Shown: in pieces, positions 7,793-16,833 of the stretch
Layout: every line of letters begins with the position of its first letter
Numbering within the stretch: the stretch's first letter is position 1
From: Lewinella sp. LCG006
Lineage (GTDB): Bacteria; Bacteroidota; Bacteroidia; Chitinophagales; Saprospiraceae
Length of the DNA stretch: 64,000 nucleotides
Direction of reading: 5' to 3'
Assembly (NCBI RefSeq): GCF_040784935.1
Contig: NZ_CP160680.1
Location: 7,173,802 to 7,237,801, forward strand
The notes under the pieces: model-generated
The model's database searches: none
What the model was told of the DNA's origin: nothing
The model's input: the letters and a program-made list of their open reading frames with translations, nothing else
Made by a program: the position numbers and the translations under genes

Positions 7793-9094
7793 TTATTTCT
7801 TCCTAAAAAACACGCTGACGGGTACCCCGGTAAAATTGAAATGAAAACGGATCTGGTTTTCCAGGTAATTTTTGTAACTGTCTTTGATGTGTTTAGGATT
7901 GTTACAGAAAAACGCGAATGCAGGGTAAGCAATCGGCAACTGGGTGACGTATTTGATTTTGGCAACACGCCCACGGTGTACGGGAGGGCCATAACGTTCG
8001 ATAGCGGTAAGCATTTTATCATTGAGTACCGAAGTAGAAATCCGACGGCTGCGGTTCTCATAGACTTCCAATGCTACTTCAACGGCCTTAAAAATGCGCT
8101 GTTTTTCGAGGGCAGAAACGAAGACGATGGGTACATCGGTGAAAGGCTCGATACGGCGACGTACTTCTTTTTCATAATCACGTGCAGTATTGGTTTCTTT
8201 CTCCATCAAATCCCACTTATTGATCAGGATAACGACGCCCTTGTTACGCTTTTGGATGAGGCGAAAAATGGACATATCCTGCGATTCTACGCCTAAGGTA
8301 GCATCGATCATCAAGATGATAACATCCGACTCATCAATGGCTTTGATGGCCCGCATGACGGAGTAAAACTCCAGGTCTTCGTGTACCTTGCTTTTCTTGC
8401 GGATTCCTGCAGTATCGACTAAGATAAACTCCTTATCAAATTTATTGTAGTGCGTATTGATGGAATCTCGGGTAGTACCCGCAATATCAGTAACGATGTT
8501 GCGATCTTCGCCTAGCAGGGCATTGGTGAGGCTCGATTTCCCGACATTGGGCTGCCCTACGATAGCGAGTCGGGGTAGATCGCTTACGACGGGTTCTTCT
8601 TCCACAATAAATTCCGTGAGCGCATCTAGGATTTCTCCCGTACCGCTACCCGTGACGGAAGAGACAAAATAGGTATGCTCAAAACCCAGGCTCCAAAACT
8701 CATTGGCATCGAGTTGGCGCTGATGGTTATCAACTTTATTGACCGCCAATAAGACGGGCTGCTTGGTACGGCGCAGCATAATGGCGATCTGCTCATCGAG
8801 GTCGGTAAGGCCCGTAGTCACATCCACCATAAAGATGAGGACGGATGCTTCTTCGATAGCGATTTCCACTTGAGAACGAATAGCCGCTTCAAAAACATCA
8901 TCAGAATTGCGAACAAAACCACCCGTATCGACGACGGTGAAGTTTTTGCCATTCCAGTGGCTGATACCGTATTGGCGATCGCGGGTCACTCCGCTTTCAT
9001 CATTAATAATAGCCTGCCGCTCTCCGATCAAACGATTATAGAGAGTAGATTTACCCACATTGGGGCGACCGACAATTGCAACTATATTTCCCAT
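7793..9094 (-). CDS. der: ribosome biogenesis GTPase Der (EngA)
   Basis: A 433-residue protein with two tandem GTPase domains and a C-terminal KH-like domain, the hallmark of Der. Domain 1 has GRPNVGKST (residue 8) and DTGG; domain 2 has GQPNVGKSS near 180, DTAG and NKWD near 294. The KH-like domain includes RYGPPVHRGR and ends FRKK. It acts in late 50S assembly. A TACCTTTG promoter element lies upstream on the minus strand at 9157-9164. Nothing is unusual in the protein itself. Confidence 0.97.
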   Translation of the reverse strand: MGNIVAIVGRPNVGKSTLYNRLIGERQAIINDESGVTRDRQYGISHWNGKNFTVVDTGGFVRNSDDVFEAAIRSQVEIAIEEASVLIFMVDVTTGLTDLDEQIAIMLRRTKQPVLLAVNKVDNHQRQLDANEFWSLGFEHTYFVSSVTGSGTGEILDALTEFIVEEEPVVSDLPRLAIVGQPNVGKSSLTNALLGEDRNIVTDIAGTTRDSINTHYNKFDKEFILVDTAGIRKKSKVHEDLEFYSVMRAIKAIDESDVIILMIDATLGVESQDMSIFRLIQKRNKGVVILINKWDLMEKETNTARDYEKEVRRRIEPFTDVPIVFVSALEKQRIFKAVEVALEVYENRSRRISTSVLNDKMLTAIERYGPPVHRGRVAKIKYVTQLPIAYPAFAFFCNNPKHIKDSYKNYLENQIRFHFNFTGVPVSVFFRKK

Positions 9095-9156
9095 TTCTTC
9101 TATTATTCAATGCTTCGGGAAAATAAGCACTTCTTGGCAAATCCCAAAACAGCGGG

Positions 9157-9164
9157 CAAAGGTA
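9157..9164 (-). promoter_or_regulatory. -7 promoter element of der
   Basis: Minus-strand TACCTTTG matches TAnnTTTG about 63 bp before the der start codon. No clear -33 TTG was found at the right spacing. Confidence 0.45.
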
Positions 9165-9174
9165 CGGAAAAAGG

Positions 9175-9245
9175 TTGGATTGTTTGATCGTTGATGGTTC
9201 GATGGTTGATCTCCTATTTATTGATGATTGTTTGTTGATTTGGGA
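9175..9245. repeat. short-word intergenic tract (GTTGATGG type)
   Basis: The tract iterates TTGATGGTT, TGATCG and TTGATGATTG with little else. It belongs to the same word family as the tracts near 18.96, 37.48, 50.9 and 57.6 kb. Only one arm is present here. Confidence 0.5.
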
Positions 9246-9326
9246 ATACGTTCCGATAAATTTCACTTCCTAAGTTTTTGAGGGGGTGCTGACCAAGCTA
9301 AAACAGCTAAAATTTAACACACAAAC

Positions 9327-9350
9327 CAAACCGTGTGCGCACACGGTTTG
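9327..9350. promoter_or_regulatory. perfect 24-bp palindrome, candidate LacI-family operator
   Basis: CAAACCGTGTGC followed by GCACACGGTTTG is a perfect palindrome with a central CG-containing core, as in LacI-family operators. It ends 11 bp before the TACCTTTG element of the deaminase gene, so a bound regulator would cover the -33 region. The LacI-type regulator encoded directly downstream (11426) is the obvious candidate; the pairing is inference. Confidence 0.65.
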
Positions 9351-9361
9351 AATTTTTCCCT

Positions 9362-9369
9362 TACCTTTG
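9362..9369 (+). promoter_or_regulatory. -7 promoter element of the NagB-fusion gene
   Basis: TACCTTTG lies 25 bp before the start codon and just downstream of the 24-bp palindrome. Confidence 0.6.
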
Positions 9370-9394
9370 TGCTGGAACCTAATCAAGAATCCTT

Positions 9395-11350
9395 ATGTCC
9401 CTGCTCAAAACCAATGGTCACACCAATAGTTATTTACAGTATGCTTTCAAATCTGTAGAGCGTATTCCGCTTAAAATATGGACCTCTCCTGAAGAGGCTT
9501 CTCGCCATGTGGCCCAGTCGATTGCCCTGGCGATTCGGCAACGCCAGCAAGAAGGAGAAAACATTGTATTGGGGCTAGCAACCGGTTCTTCCCCCATCAG
9601 GGTTTACCAAGAGTTGATCCGACTCCATAGAGAAGAGGGATTGAGTTTTCAGAACGTCATCTCTTTCAATCTCGACGAATACTATCCGCTGGAACCCACC
9701 GCCCAGCAGAGTTACGTGCATTTTATGCATGAGTATCTTTTTGACCATGTTGATATTCCTGCGGAAAATATCAATATCCCTGATGGTACGGTGCCACTTG
9801 AGGAGGTCGGAGCCTACTGCGAGGCTTACGAAAAGAAAATCAAAATGGTCGGCGGAATCGACATCCAACTACTGGGGATTGGCCGTACGGGGCACATCGG
9901 TTTCAATGAGCCAGGATCATGGGAAAGCTCTGTCACCCGACTGGTTCGCCTTGACAACCTGACACGCAAAGATGCCGCTAAGGATTTTGGCACCCTGGAA
10001 GATGTTCCTTACCGGGCCATTACCATGGGCATCCAGTCTATCATGCAGGCGCGCACCGTCTACCTGCTTGCCTGGGGACAACACAAGGCATCCGTAGTAA
10101 GAGATGCCGTAGAGGGGCCCATCACGCCCAATCTGCCCTCATCATTTTTACAAAACCACCCCAATGTTCGTTTCTTCGTAGATGAAGCCGCCGCGGAAGA
10201 GCTTACCAAAATAGCAACCCCATGGCTGGTAGGTATGTGCAACTGGGACGATAAACTAGCGGCCAAAGCCGTGATCTGGCTCTCCCAAAAACTAAAAAAA
10301 CCCATCCTGAAACTCACCAACGAAGACTATACAGAAAACAGTCTGGGTGAACTCATTCTTACTTATGAATCCGCTTACAGCCTCAATATAAAAATCTTCA
10401 ATCGCCTACAGCATACCATCACGGGTTGGCCGGGAGGTAAGCCCGATGTGGACGATACCAACCGGCCAGAACGCAGTCAACCCGCTCAAAAAAGGGTGGT
10501 CCTTTTTAGTCCACACCCCGATGATGATGTCATCAGTATGGGGGGTACCTTTCTACGGCTGGTAGAACAAGGGCATGAAGTGCACGTTGCCTACCAGACC
10601 AGCGGTAACATTGCTGTACACGATTATGATGCCTTGCGATTCATTGAATTCATGGAAGAGTTTGGCAACACCTATGAACTCACCAACGAAGCGGCCAGCA
10701 AGCTGTTCAAAAAAGCAAGAAAAGACCTCAAACGCAAGAAAACGGGGGTACCCGACAGCCCCGAAGTACGTAGCATCAAAGGGATGATTCGGAGGGGTGA
10801 AGCCCGCGCTGGTGCTCGCTCTTGCGGCTTGCCCGATAGCCAGATTCACTTTATGGACCTTCCTTTTTATGAGACGGGCTCGGTAAGAAAAAATCCGATG
10901 GGGCCTGCTGATGTAGACCAGACGAAAGCCTTTTTGAACAACATCCGCCCTCATCAGGTGTTTGCGGCGGGTGATCTGGCTGACCCTAATGGTACACACC
11001 GGGTATGTCTTGACATCATTACTGCGGCCTTTCAGGAATTGTCCAATGAAAAATGGATGAAAGATTGTTGGCTATGGCTTTACCGAGGTGCTTGGCAGGA
11101 GTGGCCTATCCACGAGATTGAAATGGCCGTACCATTGAGTCCTGAAGAAGTTGTAAAAAAGCGGAAAGCCATTTACATGCACCAGTCACAAAAAGACCAG
11201 CCACCCTTTCCCGGCAATGACGAGCGTGAATTTTGGGAACGAGCCGAAGCACGCAACCGGGAAACCGCTCAGACGTACCGCGACTTGGGTTTTGCAGAAT
11301 ACGAGGCCATGGAGGCTTTTCAGCGATGGCAATTCCCCGTTGCGGAATAG
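9395..11350 (+). CDS. nagB: glucosamine-6-phosphate deaminase fused to PIG-L/LmbE-type deacetylase
   Basis: A 651-residue two-domain protein. Residues about 30-290 are a NagB isomerase/deaminase domain (GLATGSSP near 60, FNLDEYY at 91-97, GIGRTGHIGFNEPGS at 161-175), converting glucosamine-6-phosphate to fructose-6-phosphate and ammonia. Residues about 365-560 are a PIG-L/LmbE zinc deacetylase domain with HPDDD at 374-378 and a later metal His in DPNGTHR. N-acetyl-group removal coupled to deamination is the natural inference. Such fusions are known in Bacteroidota. Relative to E. coli NagB (NDGHIAFNEP), the Asp before Gly-His is Thr165 here, while the active-site His (167), Glu (172) and the Asp of LDEY (94) remain. 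A 24-bp palindrome precedes the gene and a LacI-type regulator follows it by 75 bp. Confidence 0.93.
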   Translation: MSLLKTNGHTNSYLQYAFKSVERIPLKIWTSPEEASRHVAQSIALAIRQRQQEGENIVLGLATGSSPIRVYQELIRLHREEGLSFQNVISFNLDEYYPLEPTAQQSYVHFMHEYLFDHVDIPAENINIPDGTVPLEEVGAYCEAYEKKIKMVGGIDIQLLGIGRTGHIGFNEPGSWESSVTRLVRLDNLTRKDAAKDFGTLEDVPYRAITMGIQSIMQARTVYLLAWGQHKASVVRDAVEGPITPNLPSSFLQNHPNVRFFVDEAAAEELTKIATPWLVGMCNWDDKLAAKAVIWLSQKLKKPILKLTNEDYTENSLGELILTYESAYSLNIKIFNRLQHTITGWPGGKPDVDDTNRPERSQPAQKRVVLFSPHPDDDVISMGGTFLRLVEQGHEVHVAYQTSGNIAVHDYDALRFIEFMEEFGNTYELTNEAASKLFKKARKDLKRKKTGVPDSPEVRSIKGMIRRGEARAGARSCGLPDSQIHFMDLPFYETGSVRKNPMGPADVDQTKAFLNNIRPHQVFAAGDLADPNGTHRVCLDIITAAFQELSNEKWMKDCWLWLYRGAWQEWPIHEIEMAVPLSPEEVVKKRKAIYMHQSQKDQPPFPGNDEREFWERAEARNRETAQTYRDLGFAEYEAMEAFQRWQFPVAE

Positions 11351-11425
11351 TCTCGGAATACAGAAACATAACTTTCCACCAATAAATAGTGGTACTTTAG
11401 GACTTGGAAACAGTGCAAACAATTC

Positions 11426-12499
11426 ATGAAAAGAATACGGATCAAAGATATTGCGGCCAAGGCCGGCGTCTCTACCGGTACGGTCGACCGTGTTCTTCAT
11501 CAGCGAGGTGATGTTTCCGAAAAGGCTCGTGAGAAGGTAAAGGCAGCGATGGAGGAGTTGGGGTATGAGCGTAATCTCATTGCCAGTACCCTGGCTTACA
11601 ATCGAACCCTGACCATGGCCGTACTACTCCCCTACCCTGATACGGATGAGTATTGGTTGGCCATTCACCAGGGCGTGCAGAGGGCTAAGCATTCGCTACA
11701 ACATTTCGGTCTGGAATTAAACATTCTCAACTTCGAATTGGCCAACCCCCGCCACTTCGCCGAATGTGCTAACCAACTCTTGTCCGAACCGCCGGCAGCC
11801 TTTCTTTTTGCACCTCTTTTTCAATTAGAGGGCATGGATTTGGCGCGGCGGCTGCAAGCGCAGGAAATTCCCTACGTTATGATCAACACCCGTCTGGCCG
11901 AAGCCAATGCCCTTTGCTACGTGGGGCAGGATGCTTACCAGGCAGGATTTTTGGGTGCCCGCTTGCTACACGCTCACCTGCCGCCCGGAACACAACCTCT
12001 GATTTTACACCTGGAACAACAGGTCGACAATGCGCCCCACTTACTGGCAAAAGCGCATGGGTTCCGTGCTTACTTTGCCCAAACAGACATCGCTATTACC
12101 ACTTTAACGGAAGAGATCAAATCTTTTCATCGGCCGCTATCCATTCTGGAACAATGGGACATCATCCGCAAAAAACATGACCGTATCGGTGGTGTCTTTA
12201 TTTCCAATTCCCGGGCCCATTTATTCGCCCATGCCCTGGTAGCAAGCCAACGAAATCTCCCACCGGTGGTGGGCTACGATCCTATTCCTGCCAACCTTGC
12301 AGCCCTCCAAAAGGGACATCTTCAATTCCTTATCAACCAACATCCGAAAGCGCAGGGCTACCTCGGTGCTTCCACCTTATCGGATTACCTTTTGCGCCAA
12401 GCAACCATCCCCCCCGACAAACTCCTTCCACTGGATATAGTTGTCCGGGAGAACATGGCTTATCTGGGCAATTTAGATATTCTCGTTGGCGTCATTTAA
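11426..12499 (+). CDS. LacI-family transcriptional regulator
   Basis: A 357-residue protein. The N-terminal helix-turn-helix IKDIAAKAGVSTGTVDRVLH at residues about 5-24 and the hinge helix region to about 60 are LacI type, with the TVDRVLH variant common in Bacteroidota. The remainder is a periplasmic-binding-protein-like effector domain (TMAVLLPYPDTDEYW near 68; PYVMINTRL near 150; VVGYDPI near 280). It probably senses an amino sugar or its phosphate, because it sits directly behind the NagB-deacetylase gene. The 24-bp palindrome at 9327 is the candidate target. Whether it represses or activates cannot be told from the sequence. Confidence 0.9.
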   Translation: MKRIRIKDIAAKAGVSTGTVDRVLHQRGDVSEKAREKVKAAMEELGYERNLIASTLAYNRTLTMAVLLPYPDTDEYWLAIHQGVQRAKHSLQHFGLELNILNFELANPRHFAECANQLLSEPPAAFLFAPLFQLEGMDLARRLQAQEIPYVMINTRLAEANALCYVGQDAYQAGFLGARLLHAHLPPGTQPLILHLEQQVDNAPHLLAKAHGFRAYFAQTDIAITTLTEEIKSFHRPLSILEQWDIIRKKHDRIGGVFISNSRAHLFAHALVASQRNLPPVVGYDPIPANLAALQKGHLQFLINQHPKAQGYLGASTLSDYLLRQATIPPDKLLPLDIVVRENMAYLGNLDILVGVI

Positions 12500-12525
12500 G
12501 TACCGGGTTAATAGAATTGTTCTGA

Positions 12526-12561
12526 CTGTCAGGCAGGCCCGCATGGCTAGTCGGACAGGGG
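12526..12561. repeat. dispersed palindromic element, copy 1
   Basis: The segment has CTGTC/GACAG ends and holds CAGGCAGGCCCGCATGGC. Its reverse complement begins CCCCTGTCCGACTAGCCA, matching the sequence at 63228 (CCCTGTCCGACTGGCCA). It lies in the spacer after the LacI-type gene. A REP-like role is inference. Confidence 0.45.
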
Positions 12562-12736
12562 ACTTCTGGTAGATGGTAGAAAGACTTTACCCTAAAAGTC
12601 CAGCTTAGCACGGGTGAGGTAGCGAACAAAAGCTGAAAAAAGTCTATTGCAAGGGTAAGTACCCCAAGTGTTCATCAACGGACATGCTAGGTCGAAAATT
12701 TAATGCTTCTTGAGTTTAAATCACTTTACAAATTTT

Positions 12737-14347
12737 ATGCAAAACCCGATAAAAGCTTTTTCTCTATCTGAATTGGAAGAAAAACAACCTACCCATTTAC
12801 TTGTCAACAATCTCGATTTGGTTATCATTCGCTATGGCGAAAAGGTATCGGCCCTTTACGGGCGCTGCCATCACCGGGGGGCACTCCTTTCGGATGGATT
12901 CATTGAAGGGGAAAACCTCATTTGTGGTCTCCATGGTTGGGATTATCGCTATGACACTGGCGTGAGTGAATACAACAATGAGGAAGCGCTCCACAAATTC
13001 ACCACAAAAATTGAAGACGGTACCGTCTGGGTTGATGAGGCGGAGATCGACGATTACTTAAAAAACAATCCACAGCCTTTCGACCGTGATGCTTACTTAG
13101 GGGCTTATGCTGATACCCATCCGGAAAGCACAGAACCTTACACGGGGTACATCAAGGAGTTGGCAAAACATGGTTTGAAAAAACATGGTCACCATGGGCC
13201 TTCTGCCGCGATGGGGGTTGACCGAAACACCCTTCCTAAGTGGGAAAATATTCAGTTTCTGCCTGCTCAGTTAGCGAGTCGTCCGCTGATGGACGAAGAC
13301 GAGGTGAGTACCAAGGTCGTCATTGGCCCGAAAGCCAAAAAGCCGCTCATGTTAAACATCCCTATTTTTGTTTCTGACATGAGTTTTGGAGCACTCTCCA
13401 AAGAGGCCAAAACGGCGCTGGCAATGGGTGCTGAGTTATCGGGTACTGGTATTTGCAGTGGTGAAGGAGGAATGCTTCCCGCAGAACAGGAAAATAATTC
13501 GCGTTATTTTTATGAGCTCGCGTCCGGAAAATTTGGGTTCAGTTGGGAAAAAGTAAAAAAAGCACAAGCTTTTCATTTCAAGGGTGGCCAGGGTGCGAAA
13601 ACAGGTACAGGCGGCCACCTTCCAGGTAACAAAGTAACTGCCGAAATAGCTGAAGTTCGTGGAATTAACGAAGGAGAAACAGCCATCTCCCCAGCTGCTT
13701 TTCCAGATCTGCGTACAGTCGATGATTTCAAAAAAGTGGCAGCGCAAGTCAGAGAAAAAACGGGAGGTATTCCCGTAGGATTCAAGATTGCCGCCAGTCA
13801 TATTGAAGCCGATATAGACTTTGCGCTTGAAGTAGGCGTCGACTATATTATCCTTGATGGCCGTGGTGGTGGCACAGGATCCGCACCCACCATTTTACGA
13901 GACAATATCAACGTACCAACTATCCCAGCGCTAGCGAGAGCTCGTAGACATTTAGACAAACGTAATAGCAATGACGTTACCTTGGTCATCACTGGTGGAC
14001 TAAGGGTAGCCGAAGATTTTGCGAAAGCGATGATGCTTGGTGCTGATGCTATTGCTGTAGCCAATTCCGCCTTGCAAGCGATCGGCTGCCTGGGAATGCG
14101 GGCCTGCGGATCAAACAATTGCCCCGTAGGTATTGCGACCCAAAAAGAAGACCTTAGAAGTAGGTTGATCGTTGAAGCTTCCGCGCAGCAACTCCACAAC
14201 TTCTTTGAAGCGACGACATCATTGATGAAAGTTGTGGCGCGCGCCTGTGGCCATGACGATGTCAGAAAATTTAATTTCAATGACCTTAGCACCATGGATT
14301 ATTCCATGCACCGCTTAACCGGAATCAACTATGCAGGGATACAATAA
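12737..14347 (+). CDS. Rieske domain fused to FMN-dependent glutamate-synthase-like domain
   Basis: The first about 85 residues form a Rieske [2Fe-2S] domain: C-x-H in RCHHRGALLS (residues 44-46) and C-x-x-H in CGLHGW (63-66). From about residue 170 on it is a GltB/GltS-like FMN barrel (IPIFVSDMSFGALS, KGGQGAKTGTGGHLPG, DGRGGGTGSAP) with the C-x5-C-x4-C motif CLGMRACGSNNC for a [3Fe-4S] cluster. No amidotransferase or NADPH subunit is nearby, so the electron donor and substrate are unknown; the Rieske domain may feed electrons to the FMN centre. I chose the ATG at 12737 (536 aa). An in-frame TTG at 12710 would add nine residues without motifs. The next gene overlaps by 17 bp. Confidence 0.85.
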   Translation: MQNPIKAFSLSELEEKQPTHLLVNNLDLVIIRYGEKVSALYGRCHHRGALLSDGFIEGENLICGLHGWDYRYDTGVSEYNNEEALHKFTTKIEDGTVWVDEAEIDDYLKNNPQPFDRDAYLGAYADTHPESTEPYTGYIKELAKHGLKKHGHHGPSAAMGVDRNTLPKWENIQFLPAQLASRPLMDEDEVSTKVVIGPKAKKPLMLNIPIFVSDMSFGALSKEAKTALAMGAELSGTGICSGEGGMLPAEQENNSRYFYELASGKFGFSWEKVKKAQAFHFKGGQGAKTGTGGHLPGNKVTAEIAEVRGINEGETAISPAAFPDLRTVDDFKKVAAQVREKTGGIPVGFKIAASHIEADIDFALEVGVDYIILDGRGGGTGSAPTILRDNINVPTIPALARARRHLDKRNSNDVTLVITGGLRVAEDFAKAMMLGADAIAVANSALQAIGCLGMRACGSNNCPVGIATQKEDLRSRLIVEASAQQLHNFFEATTSLMKVVARACGHDDVRKFNFNDLSTMDYSMHRLTGINYAGIQ

Positions 14348-15110
14348 CACCGACCAAACGCTCCACCAAATTTGCCAAATCCTGGCCAAAGCCGGACGCA
14401 GTTTTGTGCCCAAGCAGGACGATGACAGTCATACCAATCTTTATTTTGATGCGCTAGCACAGCGTATCCACACCCATCCTTTTGGTGATCCGCAGCGAAC
14501 ACTGGCGTTCCACCTATACAACAGCACTTTTGAATGGGTGGATGCCCGTCAGCGGCCAAGCATGATCACCAAGCTGGCCGGACAAACCATGGCCCAGTTG
14601 GAGCAACTAATTGCTGGCCAGCTATTGGAAACAGGATTGGACGAACAGACCTTTTTGGAGCCACTCCATTTTGAAATCCCTAAATATGAGCATCCCGATA
14701 TTTTTATGCCTCTCACTGAAGAGGCCGTAGGCGAATGGCGCTACTATCGTCGAATGGCTAATCAGGTAGGGAATGCGCTACTAGGCTTCCTCCAACAAGA
14801 AGGGCAAGCTCGCATCTGGCCCCATCATTTTGATACGGGTACCTACTGTATTGTTGACAATTACATGGGCATCGGCTACGGTCTGGCGATGCAAGACGAG
14901 ATGGTAGAAGCCCCTTATTTTTACTTATCGGGTTACCCCCAGAAAGGTGAGGTGGATTATCACCGAAAGCCGCCTCTGACAAATGGCCACTGGCTGCTAA
15001 GCGACCATTTTCAAGGAGCTGTACTGCCCATCACCCAACTTCCCGGCAAAGGGAGTATGAAGATGATTCTAAAATTTGTGCAAGAAGCGACCGAGTGGTA
15101 TCTGAAGTGA
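14331..15110 (+). CDS. conserved-looking hypothetical protein, overlapping the Rieske-GltS gene
   Basis: A 259-residue soluble protein without signal peptide. I do not recognise a named family. Visible landmarks are RIWPHHFDTGTYCI near residue 160, the acidic YGLAMQDEMVEAPYFYLSGY stretch, and GHWLLSDHFQGAVLP near 225. The conserved-looking His/Asp residues suggest a metal or ligand site, which is speculation. Its start overlaps the end of the preceding gene by 17 bp, so translation is probably coupled and a joint function with the Rieske/glutamate-synthase-like protein is likely. It ends 3 bp before the convergent symporter gene. Confidence 0.7.
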   Translation: MQGYNNTDQTLHQICQILAKAGRSFVPKQDDDSHTNLYFDALAQRIHTHPFGDPQRTLAFHLYNSTFEWVDARQRPSMITKLAGQTMAQLEQLIAGQLLETGLDEQTFLEPLHFEIPKYEHPDIFMPLTEEAVGEWRYYRRMANQVGNALLGFLQQEGQARIWPHHFDTGTYCIVDNYMGIGYGLAMQDEMVEAPYFYLSGYPQKGEVDYHRKPPLTNGHWLLSDHFQGAVLPITQLPGKGSMKMILKFVQEATEWYLK

Positions 15111-15113
15111 TTT

Positions 15114-16823
15114 TTAAGCAACAGCTTTATTTCGCCCTTGAATCAATTCCGACAAGATCATTACCAGCCCACAACCAATAGGGTTGAGCCACAAATAGGC
15201 GACGTTTACGGCTTCAATCTGGTCGAGGTAGAAAATCACTATCACTGCTATTTCTGCTAAGATCGCTGCCAGGAATACTGCTTTCCCGCCAATACGCTTT
15301 TGGAAGAATGCGACCATAAAAATCCCCAGAATCGAACCATAAACCAACGAGCCAATCATATTGACGGCCTGGATCAAGTTTTCGAAAAGGTCTGCGTACA
15401 GTGCAAAGATGAGGGCCAAAGCTCCCCAAAGAATGGTAAACCACTTTGAGGCGTTGAGGTAGTGATGATCTTCTTTGTCTTTGATTAACGAGCGCTTATA
15501 GATGTCAATAACAGTGGTGGTAGCAAGGGCATTGAGCTCAGAAGACGTAGACGACATAGCAGCAGAGAAAATGACGGCCAACAACAAGCCAACCATTCCA
15601 ATCGGCAGATAATTAATAACAAAGGTGATGAATACGTAGTCCGTATCCTTGGTTTTGGCGGTGCCATTACTAGCTACGTCAATGAGGGATCTTACTTCTT
15701 CCCGAATGTCAGCATCAGCCACTTGTAGTACTTCCAGGCGCTCGGCAGAAGCATTGATCGTGGCTTCGTCTTTCGTATCCAAAGCAGTGATCATGTTATT
15801 GACAGCAGCTTCTCGCTGGGTAAACAGCTCATCGTAGGTAGACTCGAGGGAGTCTAATTGGGATGCCGTCACCGGATTTTCCTTAACAATGGCCAGGTTG
15901 GCTGTATTGAAGTGAATCGGTGGCTTGACGAACAAGAAAAAGATGAATACCAAAATCCCCACAAACAAGACTAAAAACTGCATGGGAACCTTGATGATTC
16001 CGTTGAACAACAGCCCCAGACGGCTTTCTGACAAAGAGCGCCCACTGAGATAGCGTTGTACCTGCGATTGATCCGTTCCAAAATAAGAGAGGAACAAGAA
16101 GAAGCCTCCTAACATCCCCGACCAAAAAGTATAGCGGTTGCTCATGTCAAAGGAAAAGTCCACTACGTTGAGCTTCCCTAATTTTCCTGCGACATCCACC
16201 GCATCAATGAACCCTACCCCTTCCGGCAGTTGATTCAAGAGAATAAGCGCCGCGATAAACATCCCCGAAAGGATGATAATCATCTGTTGCTTTTGGGTCA
16301 CACTCACGGCCTTGGTGCCCCCCATGACCGTATAGAATATCACCACAATTCCAATGCCCAAAATCGTCCAATTGAGCCGCCATTCCAATAAAGTACTGAG
16401 GATAATCGCCGGCGCGTAGATCGTAATCCCTGCCGCCAATCCTCGTTGAACGAGGAACAATATGGCGGTAAGCGTGCGGGTACGCAAATCAAAACGGCCT
16501 TCCAGGTACTCATAAGCCGTGTAAATCTTCAGTCGATAATAGATAGGGAGTACGAAAATACATAGAAACACCATCGCCAGTGGCAGACCGAAGTAGAATT
16601 GCGCAAATCGCATCCCATCCTCAAAAGCTTGGCCAGGCGTTGACAGAAAAGTAATGGCACTGGCCTGAGTAGCCATCACGGACAAACCGATGGTCCACCA
16701 ACGCAGATCACGGTCACCCATCAGGTAACTTTCAACGCTTTTTATGTTACGGGTATGATAAACACCATACAAAACAATCGCACCTAAGGTGCCCAGCATA
16801 ACCAACCAGTCGAGCCAATGCAT
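15114..16823 (-). CDS. sodium:solute symporter family protein
   Basis: A 569-residue integral membrane protein of the SSS/SSF type with about 13 hydrophobic segments. Typical motifs are YLMGDRDLRWWTIGLSVMAT near residue 30, the SxxTFLSTPGQAF helix near 60, YTAYEYLEGRFD near 115 and FSAAMSSTSSELNALATTT near 415. A charged insert of roughly 70 residues near 310-380 is longer than usual. The substrate cannot be read (sugar, acid or nucleoside transporters share this fold). I chose the ATG at 16823. An upstream in-frame start at 16892 would overlap the small gene immediately upstream. The 49-residue partner gene ends 10 bp before it. Confidence 0.88.
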   Translation of the reverse strand: MHWLDWLVMLGTLGAIVLYGVYHTRNIKSVESYLMGDRDLRWWTIGLSVMATQASAITFLSTPGQAFEDGMRFAQFYFGLPLAMVFLCIFVLPIYYRLKIYTAYEYLEGRFDLRTRTLTAILFLVQRGLAAGITIYAPAIILSTLLEWRLNWTILGIGIVVIFYTVMGGTKAVSVTQKQQMIIILSGMFIAALILLNQLPEGVGFIDAVDVAGKLGKLNVVDFSFDMSNRYTFWSGMLGGFFLFLSYFGTDQSQVQRYLSGRSLSESRLGLLFNGIIKVPMQFLVLFVGILVFIFFLFVKPPIHFNTANLAIVKENPVTASQLDSLESTYDELFTQREAAVNNMITALDTKDEATINASAERLEVLQVADADIREEVRSLIDVASNGTAKTKDTDYVFITFVINYLPIGMVGLLLAVIFSAAMSSTSSELNALATTTVIDIYKRSLIKDKEDHHYLNASKWFTILWGALALIFALYADLFENLIQAVNMIGSLVYGSILGIFMVAFFQKRIGGKAVFLAAILAEIAVIVIFYLDQIEAVNVAYLWLNPIGCGLVMILSELIQGRNKAVA

Positions 16824-16833
16824 TCCAGGAAAT

